Source: Aquimarina sp. AU58 | GTDB lineage: Bacteria; Bacteroidota; Bacteroidia; Flavobacteriales; Flavobacteriaceae | Reading direction: 5' to 3' | Assembly: GCF_900312745.1 (NCBI RefSeq) | Contig: NZ_OMPD01000009.1 | Span: forward strand, 434,001-498,000 | Length of the DNA: 64,000 nucleotides | In this document: positions 11,101 to 20,166 of the stretch, in pieces | How positions within the stretch are numbered: the first letter of the stretch is position 1 | How the letters are laid out: each line of letters opens with the position of its first letter | Notes under the pieces: generated by a model | The model's input: only the letters and a program-made list of their open reading frames with translations | Told to the model about the DNA's origin: nothing | The model's database searches: none | Position numbers and translations under genes: made by a program

Positions 11101-11723
11101 GCCTCAGTATCATTTGGATTAGCAAAATCTACTTTAAAATACACCACCTCATTAGCTTTATTAGTATACCAATCTGTCTTTATAGTATGATCTGCATCAC
11201 TACTGGGGTTTGCTTTCCAGGCTGTACCAGGTGCACCGATTTTTACTACTCTATTAAGAGGAGATTTATCAAAAATGCTTTCTGAATAGGCATTAATTTG
11301 TGTAAGATCACTAATCCCAGGAAAATCACTGGCATAGGTATCTCTGTAATACTGGTTAATATCGGTGTTTACATTGATCTCTTTATAACTCCCTATCGTA
11401 TTGTTTGCCTCAAAAGGTAGATATTGCTTTGCTTGTCTGCCATAGGCATCATACTCGATATGAGTCACAATATCTTTACCATCTCGTGAGGCTTTGATGG
11501 CTCGTTGTTGTATGGGTCTACCCAGTCCATCAAAATAGGTGACACTTTCTATGGCTTTATCTATATCGTTAATGTTAGAGCAGTTTACATTCTCTAGTTC
11601 TGCAATGGATAACGCTACTTGAGGGACTGTGGTATGAATATAGTTCTTGTCTGATAGCACTACCTGGGCCTGGAGATTTACCCCCATTAGGATAAGTAGT
11701 ATATATATAATTTGTTTTTTCAT
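8133..11723 (-). CDS. RHS-repeat polymorphic toxin with L,D-transpeptidase-like C-terminus
   Basis: Start chosen at ATG 11723 (signal peptide MKKQIIYILLILMGVNLQAQ), giving 1196 residues; an in-frame ATG 27 bases upstream adds a non-signal leader. Residues about 25-170 match the DUF6443 N-terminal region of Bacteroidota RHS proteins (SVTYFDGLGRPIQQ). Many RHS/YD repeats follow, then the core-terminating region (ARNYDTSLGRWMNLDPLAEQ, then NPVFFVDPDG). The last about 207 residues are a separate tip: RLYIYDD, PNGEYDLVDN and GFRLHLGSVSHGCVTI. The His...SHGC arrangement with a catalytic Cys near residue 1129 is that of YkuD-superfamily L,D-transpeptidases, nearest in layout to the DUF2778/Tlde1 toxin type. 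It would act on peptidoglycan tetrapeptides. It is the middle gene of a three-gene unit with its RHS/PKD partner upstream and a lipoprotein downstream. Confidence 0.85.
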   Translation of the reverse strand: MKKQIIYILLILMGVNLQAQVVLSDKNYIHTTVPQVALSIAELENVNCSNINDIDKAIESVTYFDGLGRPIQQRAIKASRDGKDIVTHIEYDAYGRQAKQYLPFEANNTIGSYKEINVNTDINQYYRDTYASDFPGISDLTQINAYSESIFDKSPLNRVVKIGAPGTAWKANPSSDADHTIKTDWYTNKANEVVYFKVDFANPNDTEAPSLVKDNFYAVNQLHITITQDENWTPAEGNNHTTKEYKDKQGRIVLKRTFNAGSAHDTHYVYDRFGNLTYVIPPKVAVSDGVSQSELAELCYQYRYDNRNRLIEKKIPGKDWEYIVYNKLDHPILTQDANLKASNVWLFTKYDVFGRVTYTGKITDNRDRKTIQQAVNTESTLWEQRGAVAMIDGTTIYYSNVAFPKTNLELHTINYYDDYGFDIVGLTNPGTVYNEAITDQTKTLPTGSKVRVLDTYDWITTVTYYDKKARPIYIASKNEYLNTTDVIETQLDFVGKVEQTKSTHTKDSNAAIVTIDTFTYDHMGRMLTQRQCIEDTSGVNCTGNTGVTPAVTLSQPITQTTTTVAGNTITLSNGFHFAATASTSFFAKIQNEEFPGELIVSNTYDKLGQLTSKTVGGGLQEVDYTYNVRGWLTKINDPDIALGNKLFAFKINYNTTTENLGATALYNGNISETTWKTANDNTKRAYGYQYDHLNRITQGRSTSGHYDVSGITYDRVGNILSLNRKGHLNTAANSFGDMDILAYTYDSGNKLLKVADTGNISFGFKDGTNTNDDYTYDANGNMTIDQNKGITGITYNHLNLPKTVTVNNASHNGNITYIYDATGVKLKKITTEGSSSTTEYAGKFVYKNGNLEFFNHTEGIVEKEADGYKYVYQFKDHLGNIRLSYKDADKNGSITQSEIVQEKNYYPFGMTHSGYNTMLRGRNHNYGYNGKEEQDELGLDWMDYGARNYDTSLGRWMNLDPLAEQYLSLSPYNYTMNNPVFFVDPDGQEVVIHFDKTNNRLYIYDDDKWDDNLDTRAVSAEEYKFSFGEDEEKYNQILVIHNVFTGGNDKDGDGEVNFGEKPEEKPIPNGEYDLVDNKADERHPEYYRIDSRTDGNRYNDRYDDPTERNSKGNLRDGFRLHLGSVSHGCVTICRGPEYNKKQKEWKVMDQIIQSTETTTVNDRRGRQSVNPLSRLTVYGTITVSGQNPKPKQKKNN

Positions 11724-11743
11724 GTTTTTTATTTTAAATAAGA

Positions 11744-14700
11744 TTACCATCCTGTACCACCACCTGTAGTTCTGTTTACTGTAACATACATAGTGACCGT
11801 AGATACTTGTCCGGTTTTGGTATCCTGTATTGTAGCACTAATCTCATGTTCGCCATTTGTATTAGACCCATAAGAAAATGTCCTTGAGGTATTTGTGGAA
11901 GTATGGTTTAGAGAAGAATCCTGCAAGCACCTTATTTTCCAGGTTACATTACTAAAACTCCCAGAACCACCACTTACTCCAGTTATTTTAAAAGTTACAT
12001 TAGGGTTGTTATTATTAATATCTCCGAACAAAGGAGTGGCGCTTATTACCATTGGATTATACGCATATACTGTTTGAGTATTAGCACCCCATTGATACTG
12101 CGAGTTTTCTAATCCTCGATCCACTACTCTAAACTTAATTGTATATGTTCCTGCGTTAGGAAAATTATATGAAAGTGTTGTTCCTGTATCAGGTTGTTTT
12201 ACATCATTAATAAACCATTGGTACAATCGAAGACCTGTACCACCGCCTATAGCAGAAGCAAAAAAGGTTGTCGTTGTCCCTTTTAGAATATGTGTATTTG
12301 ATGCACTTACATTAGGTGGATTTAAAGGGTTATACGCATATAATTTACGTATAGCGCTGTTTACAGATTTTCCACTTCTGTTATCAATAACTTTAAAATA
12401 TACGTTATAGGTTCCAGCAGTAGCAGGAATATATGCTAATGTAGTTGCTGTACTGGCTTGTTTTACATTGTTGACATACCATTCATAGCGTAAATTACCA
12501 GACCCGCCACCAACACCAGAAGCACTAAAATCAACGTTAGTTCCTTTTACAATATTAGTGTAGTTTGCGCTTACAGTAGGAGTAACTATAGGAGGATATT
12601 CAACTACTACACTCATCGTTTTGCTTACCCTGTGTTTGGTTTGGCTATTATAGGCCAGTACTGATATCGTATAAGTACCTTCGCTACTAAAACTTTTAGT
12701 AAAGCTTGTGCTGCTATCACATTGTTCTTGCGTGCCGTTAACACTCCATGTATAGAGATCAGCACCACTACTTCCTGGAGTATTGGCTGTAAAAGTAACA
12801 GCCTGATTCGGCTGGGTTGGTCCAGAACCTGGTAGATCAATAGTCACATCTCCTAAAGTAGCCGTTTGTTCACCTTGGTAATTATAACGTACTTGTTGCG
12901 CAATATGCTGGTTGTTATCTAACCCATACATAAGTCTGTTAAACTCATCATACTTATAATACGCTTTATGCCCTTTGGGGTCGGTAATACTGGTTACCCC
13001 AATAAGAGGATCATAGGTGTATCCCGTTACTTGGGCATCTGCAAAATAAGCGTCCTCTCTAAGGTTTTTAAACAGGTTTCGCATGGTTACTTCTTCTGCT
13101 TCTGTATCTTCTGTATTCGATGCGGTTTGTAACTGAGTGATTAAACTACTTGCTGTTGAAGAAATCCCGGTATAACTGGCATTATCGATCTTAACAATAG
13201 GCAAGGTGTTGTTATATCCCCATACATACATGATATGACGACCATCAACCTGCGAAACTTCTAAGGGATACCCTTGATGATCATAGCTTAGATACTCTAC
13301 CTGATCCTGAAATACATTTAATGCGCTTTCCTTTCCTTTTAGGGTTTTAATCAGTTTTGGTAGTAATTTACCATTACCCCAATCTTTAAACGCTATACTT
13401 TGAGTAGCTACAAATTCATTACCTTCTTTAGTTTGAGTTTTTATCGGGATAGCAATTCTGTTCTGGGCTATTAAACTGTTATGCACTGTATTGCTTAGAT
13501 CATACGGGTAGAGAAATTCTGTAATCATTGTATTATTATGACTACCAATATCTGTTTGTGTCTTCAATTGTCCATATGGAGTATCATATGCATATGAAGT
13601 TTCCCTGGTAAGTGTTTGTTCATGTAAAAACTCTCGATGTATCGTTTTTATGAGTTTGTACTCTTTGGGATAATCGATGTAATAATTATCCTTAAAATGG
13701 TGTGGGTTTCCATAACTACTCGAAATATAGTGTCTGCCAACTGCCATTCCATAGGCCTTTACACTACTATGCATACCTTTGCCATATGGGTAAAATTCCT
13801 GATATTGGTTAATAGTTTCTTTTTCAAGAACAAATTTTCCGTTTTCTTTTTTATGCACTTCCTTTTTAAGAAGCTGACCTTTTTTCCAGTCGTTATTCAT
13901 TGTAGTTATAAAAGGAAAGTTTGTATAATTGTTACGGGCCACAGTATAATAATTTACCTCTTTCCCATTATCTCCACCATTTACAATGGTTTCTACTCGT
14001 CGATATAATACCGGAGCTCCCTGATAACTGGTAAAATCACGCATACTATTGCTCACGGTGTGAATTCTGGTTATATCTGCATTTATTCCATCATAGTATT
14101 TTGTAGAATACCTGAATACAGGAGAGGATCCGGTCAAAACGCCACTATCTATGCCATCTTCTAATACATATTTATAATTGGTTGTCTTGCAATTTCCATT
14201 ATTATCACAATCCTCAGTGGTACTCACACGTACTCCTCCTACATAACTAAAGAGTTCTCCTGCTTCATTAACAAGCTCTTCATATTTTATAGAACAGTTT
14301 GCATATACATCTCTTTTTGTTGGGGCATAAATGCTACCTGTTATACGAATTATAGCACCTTTAGGAACTGCTGTAAAAACAACAGGGTTTGTTTTATAGT
14401 AGCTATCTGGGCAGCCTGCTGGGGGCTCACATTGTGCTTCGGTATCTTCTCCGGTTATGTTTATTTCTCCCAAAGTAGAGTAAGGAGGAGGTAAATCTAA
14501 ACATTCAACTTTTATACTAGCCTCTGCACCTTGTAAACCGATATTAGGGGTTACATCTGGGTTATCAGGATCATACAGGAACATTCCTGCTCTTAGGCTT
14601 ACTTCAATAATTTGGCTAGATGAGACAGTAAATGTTGTGTCAATTGTTTTTGTAATCCCTTGTCCTGCCTTATTATCACTTCTGAATGTTTTGTTCCTGG

Positions 14701-16075
14701 TGTAGGTATAAAAATCTGCCAGGCCGGAAGATGTAGAAGGTACCCTGTTTTGCTCATAACTGATCAAACTGTATCCTTTTGTAGGATAGATTATCTTTTT
14801 TAATGCCCCCGAGCGTGTTTTATTATGATCTATTTTCCTGTTTTCTAGAGATAAAAGAGAACCAGAATTCCCATTATAATACCCCCATGGATCCTGATAT
14901 TTATAATTTACAGAAGGCCCTAAGGTGTTAGGAAAAGGATAATATTCAAATTGATACCAGGGTAAATTTGTATTGCCATTACTTTTGGTAATTCCTACTA
15001 ATGTTTTTCTGTTTTTTGTTGGATCACTATACGTAAAATTATACTTTATGATCTGTTTTCCTGTATTCCAAACAGAAATCTCATTCAAGGTCTGAACCGA
15101 TACTTCCTGGTCTAAAACACCCGAGGTGATATCAAATCTCACCTCACCGTTGGGAAATATAATTTTTTGAAGCTGGTGTCTGGTTGTAGAGTTATCGGTA
15201 TAATCCTCTTCAATAGAAGCTGTACCTCCCACAGAGGTATCTTTAGTTCTTGATTCAGAATACACTCTTTTACTATAACTTTCTGTAGGGCTATACTCAA
15301 AATAAATACTTCCTTTATTATCGTTTAATTTGATACGGGTTAATAAAAAGCTCATAGGGACATTGCGGTTAAGAGATTCTCCTTCAATTGAAGTCTTATA
15401 TGTGTAACTCCCTATTTCGTGTATCTCAAAATAGTATGTAACTCCGTTATCTTTGGTAATTATTATTGTATTGTTCGTTTTGTTTACTTTGAAGTTTCTA
15501 TGCTCCATAAAAACGATATCTCCTTTCTCATCATGCGCATAGCTTCCACTTAATCCAGGAGCACTAATAACATATTTGTCCTGTTGTGCATCATAATTTC
15601 GATTGGCAATATTATTATAAATCTCAAAACGTTTATTAGTATCATACTCATCAATTGGAGTACCCTGGTCATATACTGTTTGCAAAAAAGGAATAATAGC
15701 ATTGGCTTTATAAGATTGATCTCCATATTCATCATCTTTTCCCCTGATTTGTCGTGTTATCCTTCCATTGGCAATTAAATCCCATCCCATCCCGGTCATG
15801 GGATGATCTTGTTCGGTAATAAGACCACCATAATTGTACGACAGATGAATGGGCCATTCAAAATCCCCGACTTTAATAGTGTAAACAGGTATTGTATAAT
15901 TAATTTTTCCGGTAGATAGGTTAACAGGGATATCCCCATATTTACCTAAAGAAGCTGCTTCTGGTGATACAGGAAAAACCTGTAAGGCTTCTTCTAATGG
16001 GTTTGGCGTATTAGTTTCCTGACCTATGGCGATAGTACCCACTATAAGCAGAAAACTTAAAAATAGTATTCTCAT
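11744..16075 (-). CDS. Giant RHS-partner protein with four C-terminal PKD-like domains
   Basis: This 1443-residue protein has a signal peptide (MRILFLSFLLIVGTIAIGQ). The N-terminal region (AASLGKYGDIPVNLSTGKINYTIP, LSYNYGG, GMGWDL) is the module found at the start of Bacteroidota RHS/YD-type wall proteins, and a few YD repeats occur near 1015-1065 (YDEFNRLMYG). From about 1075 to 1440 lie four PKD/Ig-like beta domains, each with a G-T-Y or equivalent core and a WxVN or WxIN strand. There is no toxin tip. It ends 20 bp before the toxin RHS start and is surely co-transcribed with it. I infer that it is the shell or display partner of the RHS toxin. Confidence 0.8.
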   Translation of the reverse strand: MRILFLSFLLIVGTIAIGQETNTPNPLEEALQVFPVSPEAASLGKYGDIPVNLSTGKINYTIPVYTIKVGDFEWPIHLSYNYGGLITEQDHPMTGMGWDLIANGRITRQIRGKDDEYGDQSYKANAIIPFLQTVYDQGTPIDEYDTNKRFEIYNNIANRNYDAQQDKYVISAPGLSGSYAHDEKGDIVFMEHRNFKVNKTNNTIIITKDNGVTYYFEIHEIGSYTYKTSIEGESLNRNVPMSFLLTRIKLNDNKGSIYFEYSPTESYSKRVYSESRTKDTSVGGTASIEEDYTDNSTTRHQLQKIIFPNGEVRFDITSGVLDQEVSVQTLNEISVWNTGKQIIKYNFTYSDPTKNRKTLVGITKSNGNTNLPWYQFEYYPFPNTLGPSVNYKYQDPWGYYNGNSGSLLSLENRKIDHNKTRSGALKKIIYPTKGYSLISYEQNRVPSTSSGLADFYTYTRNKTFRSDNKAGQGITKTIDTTFTVSSSQIIEVSLRAGMFLYDPDNPDVTPNIGLQGAEASIKVECLDLPPPYSTLGEINITGEDTEAQCEPPAGCPDSYYKTNPVVFTAVPKGAIIRITGSIYAPTKRDVYANCSIKYEELVNEAGELFSYVGGVRVSTTEDCDNNGNCKTTNYKYVLEDGIDSGVLTGSSPVFRYSTKYYDGINADITRIHTVSNSMRDFTSYQGAPVLYRRVETIVNGGDNGKEVNYYTVARNNYTNFPFITTMNNDWKKGQLLKKEVHKKENGKFVLEKETINQYQEFYPYGKGMHSSVKAYGMAVGRHYISSSYGNPHHFKDNYYIDYPKEYKLIKTIHREFLHEQTLTRETSYAYDTPYGQLKTQTDIGSHNNTMITEFLYPYDLSNTVHNSLIAQNRIAIPIKTQTKEGNEFVATQSIAFKDWGNGKLLPKLIKTLKGKESALNVFQDQVEYLSYDHQGYPLEVSQVDGRHIMYVWGYNNTLPIVKIDNASYTGISSTASSLITQLQTASNTEDTEAEEVTMRNLFKNLREDAYFADAQVTGYTYDPLIGVTSITDPKGHKAYYKYDEFNRLMYGLDNNQHIAQQVRYNYQGEQTATLGDVTIDLPGSGPTQPNQAVTFTANTPGSSGADLYTWSVNGTQEQCDSSTSFTKSFSSEGTYTISVLAYNSQTKHRVSKTMSVVVEYPPIVTPTVSANYTNIVKGTNVDFSASGVGGGSGNLRYEWYVNNVKQASTATTLAYIPATAGTYNVYFKVIDNRSGKSVNSAIRKLYAYNPLNPPNVSASNTHILKGTTTTFFASAIGGGTGLRLYQWFINDVKQPDTGTTLSYNFPNAGTYTIKFRVVDRGLENSQYQWGANTQTVYAYNPMVISATPLFGDINNNNPNVTFKITGVSGGSGSFSNVTWKIRCLQDSSLNHTSTNTSRTFSYGSNTNGEHEISATIQDTKTGQVSTVTMYVTVNRTTGGGTGW

Positions 16076-16389
16076 ATAAAAGTTTTTAGTGACTGATTTT
16101 ATTTTTTAATCGTATTCCCAATGCAATATTAAATCATCCCAGTTTCGTTTTTCGGGACTGAGAAAAAAAAATGAAAGTTTTTTTCGAAAAAATAAACATC
16201 AGATTTTGAGGTGAGGTAAATACCAGCATATCGAGGGTAGAATCCATACTAAAAAATAGAGCAGAAATCAATCTGCTCTATGTTAAGAATCACTAGTATT
16301 AATTTGCATTTGTCAGGCTAATTGCCAACAATAATGCGTGCTGCCAGATATCCATTATAAAAAGTAGTATGGGTACGTTTAAAACGTTT
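16076..16389. other. Intergenic region upstream of the RHS operon
   Basis: No gene is seen. The part next to 16075 must hold the RHS operon promoter. The hairpin at 16251-16280 belongs to the MORN gene to the right. No convincing open frame occurs on either strand. Confidence 0.4.
16251..16280 (-). terminator. Rho-independent terminator downstream of MORN gene A
   Basis: TAGAGCAGA and TCTGCTCTA form a perfect 9-bp stem with a 6-nt loop. On the minus strand it is followed directly by six T residues. It lies about 260 bp past the stop at 16538, so the transcript would carry a long 3' untranslated region. Confidence 0.65.
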
Positions 16390-16537
16390 CATGACTTTAT
16401 CCCCACTATTACCCAAATCCTGAACTTTTAAATCATCTTTTAATTTTTTATGTAAACTTTAGAATCCAAAAGAATCATTAAATAATCCTACCAAAGTGAC
16501 AGAAGAAAAATTCGACTTATTTATTTAAGCTGTTTTT

Positions 16538-19500
16538 TTAGTTTATTCTAAACATAGCATCATAATTATCTTCGTAAATACTATGTAATTGTTCTAAGGG
16601 AATTTTTTGTAAGGTCTTAATAATCTTTGTTTTGTTATAGAGCGTAACAGTATAGGAGGTAAAATCTCTATTTGCTTTGACTTCCATTCCATACTTTGGT
16701 TGGGCATTTTTATCAAATGTTAAGAGGCATACAAATTGCTTCTTGGTGAAATCACTGTTAAACCAACTATTATCTACTTCATCCTCCCACCTGTTTTCTT
16801 CTTTTTTAGACAGTAATTCTTTTTTGAAATTGGCGAATATATATTCTTTTTTGTGTATGTATAAGGATAGTTTTGAAAAGAGTTGTAACATGTAATCATC
16901 ATTCCGATAATTTTCTATTTGTTGTAATTTTTTATCATCCCAGATAGAATAAACATGACTAAATACTTCCTGAGTTTGTATATCATTATCTTTTATATAA
17001 GTATATCGTATTTTGGTTTCAAGATTTTTATTGATTCTTTTTTCTTTTAGAATTTGACCTTGATGATTTTTTAATCTTAGTATATTGTTTGTATTCGTTA
17101 TAGAAAATTTAAAAGGTTCTATAATAGAATATCCATTAGCTATTGAACTAAGTGTAAATATTCTACCACGGAACATACCTGGAATTCCTATTATGATGCT
17201 ATCGATTTCTCCATTTTTTATATGGGACCTAGTTATGATTTGATCTTTATCCTTTTCTTCATACAAGTACTGATATCCATTATAAATACTACCATTTTTA
17301 TAGATAGATTTTGTAGTTAAATTAATGGATGTATCTTCTTCTTTATTGTTTGCTAACGATATAGAATATTGAAACTTCTTTTCTCCATTTTCGTACTGAT
17401 CTACTGCCATAAAGTCTTTTACATCAAAATATCCATGAAAGGGTTTCCCTTTTTTATAAATCCCTTTAATATTATTTTGCCCATTGACAAAGATACTATC
17501 ATAGGCCACAGATTGGATTACGCCTTCTTTATATATTTCTGTTATTGTATACTGATACCTTTTTTTATGTTTACGAATTTGTTCTCCATGAAGTTTCCCT
17601 TTAGCATACAAAGTCTTATTTCCATCATAATCTGTCGTAAACCCATCATAGGGGATTCCCTTTTTGTAATATATTTTTTGATTTAGTTTTCCTACGTTAT
17701 CATAAAAAACGCATTCACCATCTACGACACCTGCTTTTGCATGATAATATCCTACATGGTCTATTGTATTAGAGTTTCCGTTTTTAAGATGGGGATAATA
17801 ATAATAGTTTTGTTTTCCCTCTTCTAGACCATTTATAATATGTTGTATTTTGTAACTGACCCATATAGGTCTAGGATATTCATAATCGTATCCTATATCA
17901 TTATCTGATAGCAAAAATGTACCATGGTCTTTTTTTCCATCTTTATAGGTGCCTTTTGCAATGATTTTGATTTTTTCCTCAGAGTTGTCGTTATATTGTA
18001 GCTTAACTACTCTTTCCTCCCCATTTTTTTTTCCTGCTTTATAGGTGTAGTTATATTGTCGATCTAATTGATGGTACGGGATAGAGTCGGTATATGTATT
18101 ATAACTACCTTCATAACGCTTATCATTTTTATAAATAAGTACGTTTTTGAGTTTACGATCTTTGGTATATGTTGCACTTTCTCCATTTTTTTTACCATTT
18201 TTTAGATGATAATATGAGGTAATGATGCCCTTTTCAGTATTATAGACCTGCTGTATTCCTTCTTTTTTTCCACTGGATACTTTAGCAATGGTAATCTCCG
18301 CGGCCTTTAATTCAAAATAATTTTTATAAAACACAAAAGTTCCTTTATTGCGTTTACCATAAACAAAGTTCCCTTCAGCAATGATCTTTCCTTTATGCTT
18401 TATATATTCTTTTCCGTGTTTAACTCCTTGTTTATAAGTTACAAATAACTCATAGTTTTTTGCGTATAGAGGGTATAGGTAAAATGTACCTTCATAAGGT
18501 TTATTATTTTTATATATTCCTTGAGTTACTAATGTCCCTTTTCTATCAAAATGGGATGTTTCATATCCATTTTCTGTATACGAGGTAATATCTTTAATGC
18601 CATTTACATATCCACATTCATTAGCGCTGTAGTAGTTAATTTCTTTTGTGTGAAATAGATCATCATTCGAATAAAAACTTGGAGTGCCATTATATAAAAG
18701 TTCCCCTGTAGGGCTGTAATTTGAAATTTCTTCTTCTCCATTAGGCAGGTATAGTATCGAATATGCCAATTGTGTTGACCCCACATAGAATTTTTCTTCC
18801 TTGACAAGTTTTCTTGCTTTATAGGTTTCAAAACATTGGTTTGTTCCTTCCTCAGTCCAACCGTTTTTAGTATAATATGAATATACGATCTCTCCTGTTA
18901 TGCTATATCCTGTACATTGCCCTTCTTGTTCTCCATTGTGATACGTGCATTCTTCTTTTTTTTCGCCAGTTGTATAATAGGTAGTAATTATTCCTTCTTT
19001 TTTACCATCTACATACATTCCTTTTTCATAAGTCCCATTTTCATAAGTCCCGAAGTGTTCATAAATATCGTTTTCAGGACATAAGGTTAAGGTATATTCC
19101 CCTTCTCGTTTACCTTCAATGTAATGTCGCTCTAGTATGATGTTTTCATTTTTATCATATCTGGTATATGTACCGTGCATTTCACCTTTACGATAGTGTA
19201 CTTTAGATTCAATAGTTTTTGTATCACTATAATATGTTATACAAATGCCTTCTTGTATATCATTTTTATATGTTCCTTCTTCAATAATATTCCCAATCTC
19301 TGTGCTATATATGGTATATGAACCATGTTTTTGACCATACTCATACTGATATTGTTCATTTTTTTTGCCTTTATAATATTTGATGTTAACACCATGTCTT
19401 TTTCCATTTAAATAATTTACCTCTTCCTCTATTTGTGTGTATTGTTCACCTGTAGCATTATCAAATACCCAATCATATTTAACTACTGCGCCTTTGATTT

Positions 19501-19801
19501 TTCCATTTTCATAGTGAGCTATGGTATTGATCTGTCGGTTTTCGTAATACCAGATAACTTCTCCTTCAAATTTTTTTTCATTATTTTTATGTGCCCATCC
19601 TGTCATTTGAGGATCGCCATTTATATAAAAATCCTGGATGTATATTAAATCTCTTTTCTTTTTTAAGGGTAAGTTACGATAATAGACTGCATTTTTTTTA
19701 TGGGTTTTTTCCCATTCACCATCAAAATAGATTTTACCTTTTTTTTGAGCAATACTCATGAAGGGAATCACAAGCAGTAGAAATAATATTTTTATATTCA
19801 T
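16538..19801 (-). CDS. Giant MORN-variant repeat secreted protein A
   Basis: This 1087-residue protein has a signal peptide (MNIKILFLLLVIPFMSIAQ). Almost the whole chain is built of about 22-residue MORN-variant (MORN_2, toxin-antitoxin YwqK-like) repeats with cores such as NGKRHGVNIKYYKGK and DGKKEGIITTYY. These repeats form an extended beta meander and are usually binding scaffolds. The C-terminal about 250 residues lack the repeats and end in a short compact region. No enzyme motif, T9SS sorting domain or lipobox is seen. It is about 90 percent alike to the next gene upstream and lies in the tandem duplication. The function is unknown. Confidence 0.8.
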   Translation of the reverse strand: MNIKILFLLLVIPFMSIAQKKGKIYFDGEWEKTHKKNAVYYRNLPLKKKRDLIYIQDFYINGDPQMTGWAHKNNEKKFEGEVIWYYENRQINTIAHYENGKIKGAVVKYDWVFDNATGEQYTQIEEEVNYLNGKRHGVNIKYYKGKKNEQYQYEYGQKHGSYTIYSTEIGNIIEEGTYKNDIQEGICITYYSDTKTIESKVHYRKGEMHGTYTRYDKNENIILERHYIEGKREGEYTLTLCPENDIYEHFGTYENGTYEKGMYVDGKKEGIITTYYTTGEKKEECTYHNGEQEGQCTGYSITGEIVYSYYTKNGWTEEGTNQCFETYKARKLVKEEKFYVGSTQLAYSILYLPNGEEEISNYSPTGELLYNGTPSFYSNDDLFHTKEINYYSANECGYVNGIKDITSYTENGYETSHFDRKGTLVTQGIYKNNKPYEGTFYLYPLYAKNYELFVTYKQGVKHGKEYIKHKGKIIAEGNFVYGKRNKGTFVFYKNYFELKAAEITIAKVSSGKKEGIQQVYNTEKGIITSYYHLKNGKKNGESATYTKDRKLKNVLIYKNDKRYEGSYNTYTDSIPYHQLDRQYNYTYKAGKKNGEERVVKLQYNDNSEEKIKIIAKGTYKDGKKDHGTFLLSDNDIGYDYEYPRPIWVSYKIQHIINGLEEGKQNYYYYPHLKNGNSNTIDHVGYYHAKAGVVDGECVFYDNVGKLNQKIYYKKGIPYDGFTTDYDGNKTLYAKGKLHGEQIRKHKKRYQYTITEIYKEGVIQSVAYDSIFVNGQNNIKGIYKKGKPFHGYFDVKDFMAVDQYENGEKKFQYSISLANNKEEDTSINLTTKSIYKNGSIYNGYQYLYEEKDKDQIITRSHIKNGEIDSIIIGIPGMFRGRIFTLSSIANGYSIIEPFKFSITNTNNILRLKNHQGQILKEKRINKNLETKIRYTYIKDNDIQTQEVFSHVYSIWDDKKLQQIENYRNDDYMLQLFSKLSLYIHKKEYIFANFKKELLSKKEENRWEDEVDNSWFNSDFTKKQFVCLLTFDKNAQPKYGMEVKANRDFTSYTVTLYNKTKIIKTLQKIPLEQLHSIYEDNYDAMFRIN

Positions 19802-20166
19802 TCCTCTTTGATTTATTTATGCAATCACAAAAGTAAGTTCTATGAAACGAGGAGATACACCCTGGAAACAGTGATTATAACTTCACAGAATAAGTTTTTT
19901 TGTTTTTTAATAACGGATTATCAACCTTGAAAACATTGAATATGGTATATAATGGTAGGATTGATATATATTTTCAGTTCATAAAATCCTAAGTGTGTAA
20001 TTAAATAGCGAGGACAACCATGACATTATCCCCGCTATTACCCAAATCCTGAACTTTTAAATCATCTTTTAATTTTTTATGTAAACTTTAGAATCCAAAA
20101 GAATCATTAAATAATCCTACCAAAGTGACAGAAGAAAAATTTGACTTATTTATTTGAGTTGTTTTT
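19802..20166. other. Spacer between the two MORN genes
   Basis: This 365-bp spacer carries the duplicated 5' flank of gene A, the junction repeat at 20019, and the duplicated 3' flank of gene B. No gene is seen. The matching spacer 23509-23764 is nearly identical up to the junction. Confidence 0.6.
19828..19835 (-). promoter_or_regulatory. Candidate -7 promoter element of MORN gene A
   Basis: On the minus strand the bases read TACTTTTG, matching the Bacteroidota -7 consensus TAnnTTTG, 26 bases before the ATG at 19801. No clear -33 TTG box lies at the expected distance. The same octamer is kept in the second copy. Confidence 0.35.

Larger units (their letters stand above)
16390..20018 (-). 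repeat. Tandem direct repeat unit A (about 3.63 kb)
   Basis: This unit holds MORN gene A and its flanks. The junction sequence CATGAC.TTATCCCC.CTATTACCCAAATCCTGAACTT starts at 16390, again at 20019, and a third time at 23727, so the two genes lie in a direct tandem duplication. The copy at 16390 is slightly diverged. Unit A is 79 bases shorter than unit B, matching the 78-base difference in gene length. Confidence 0.85.
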
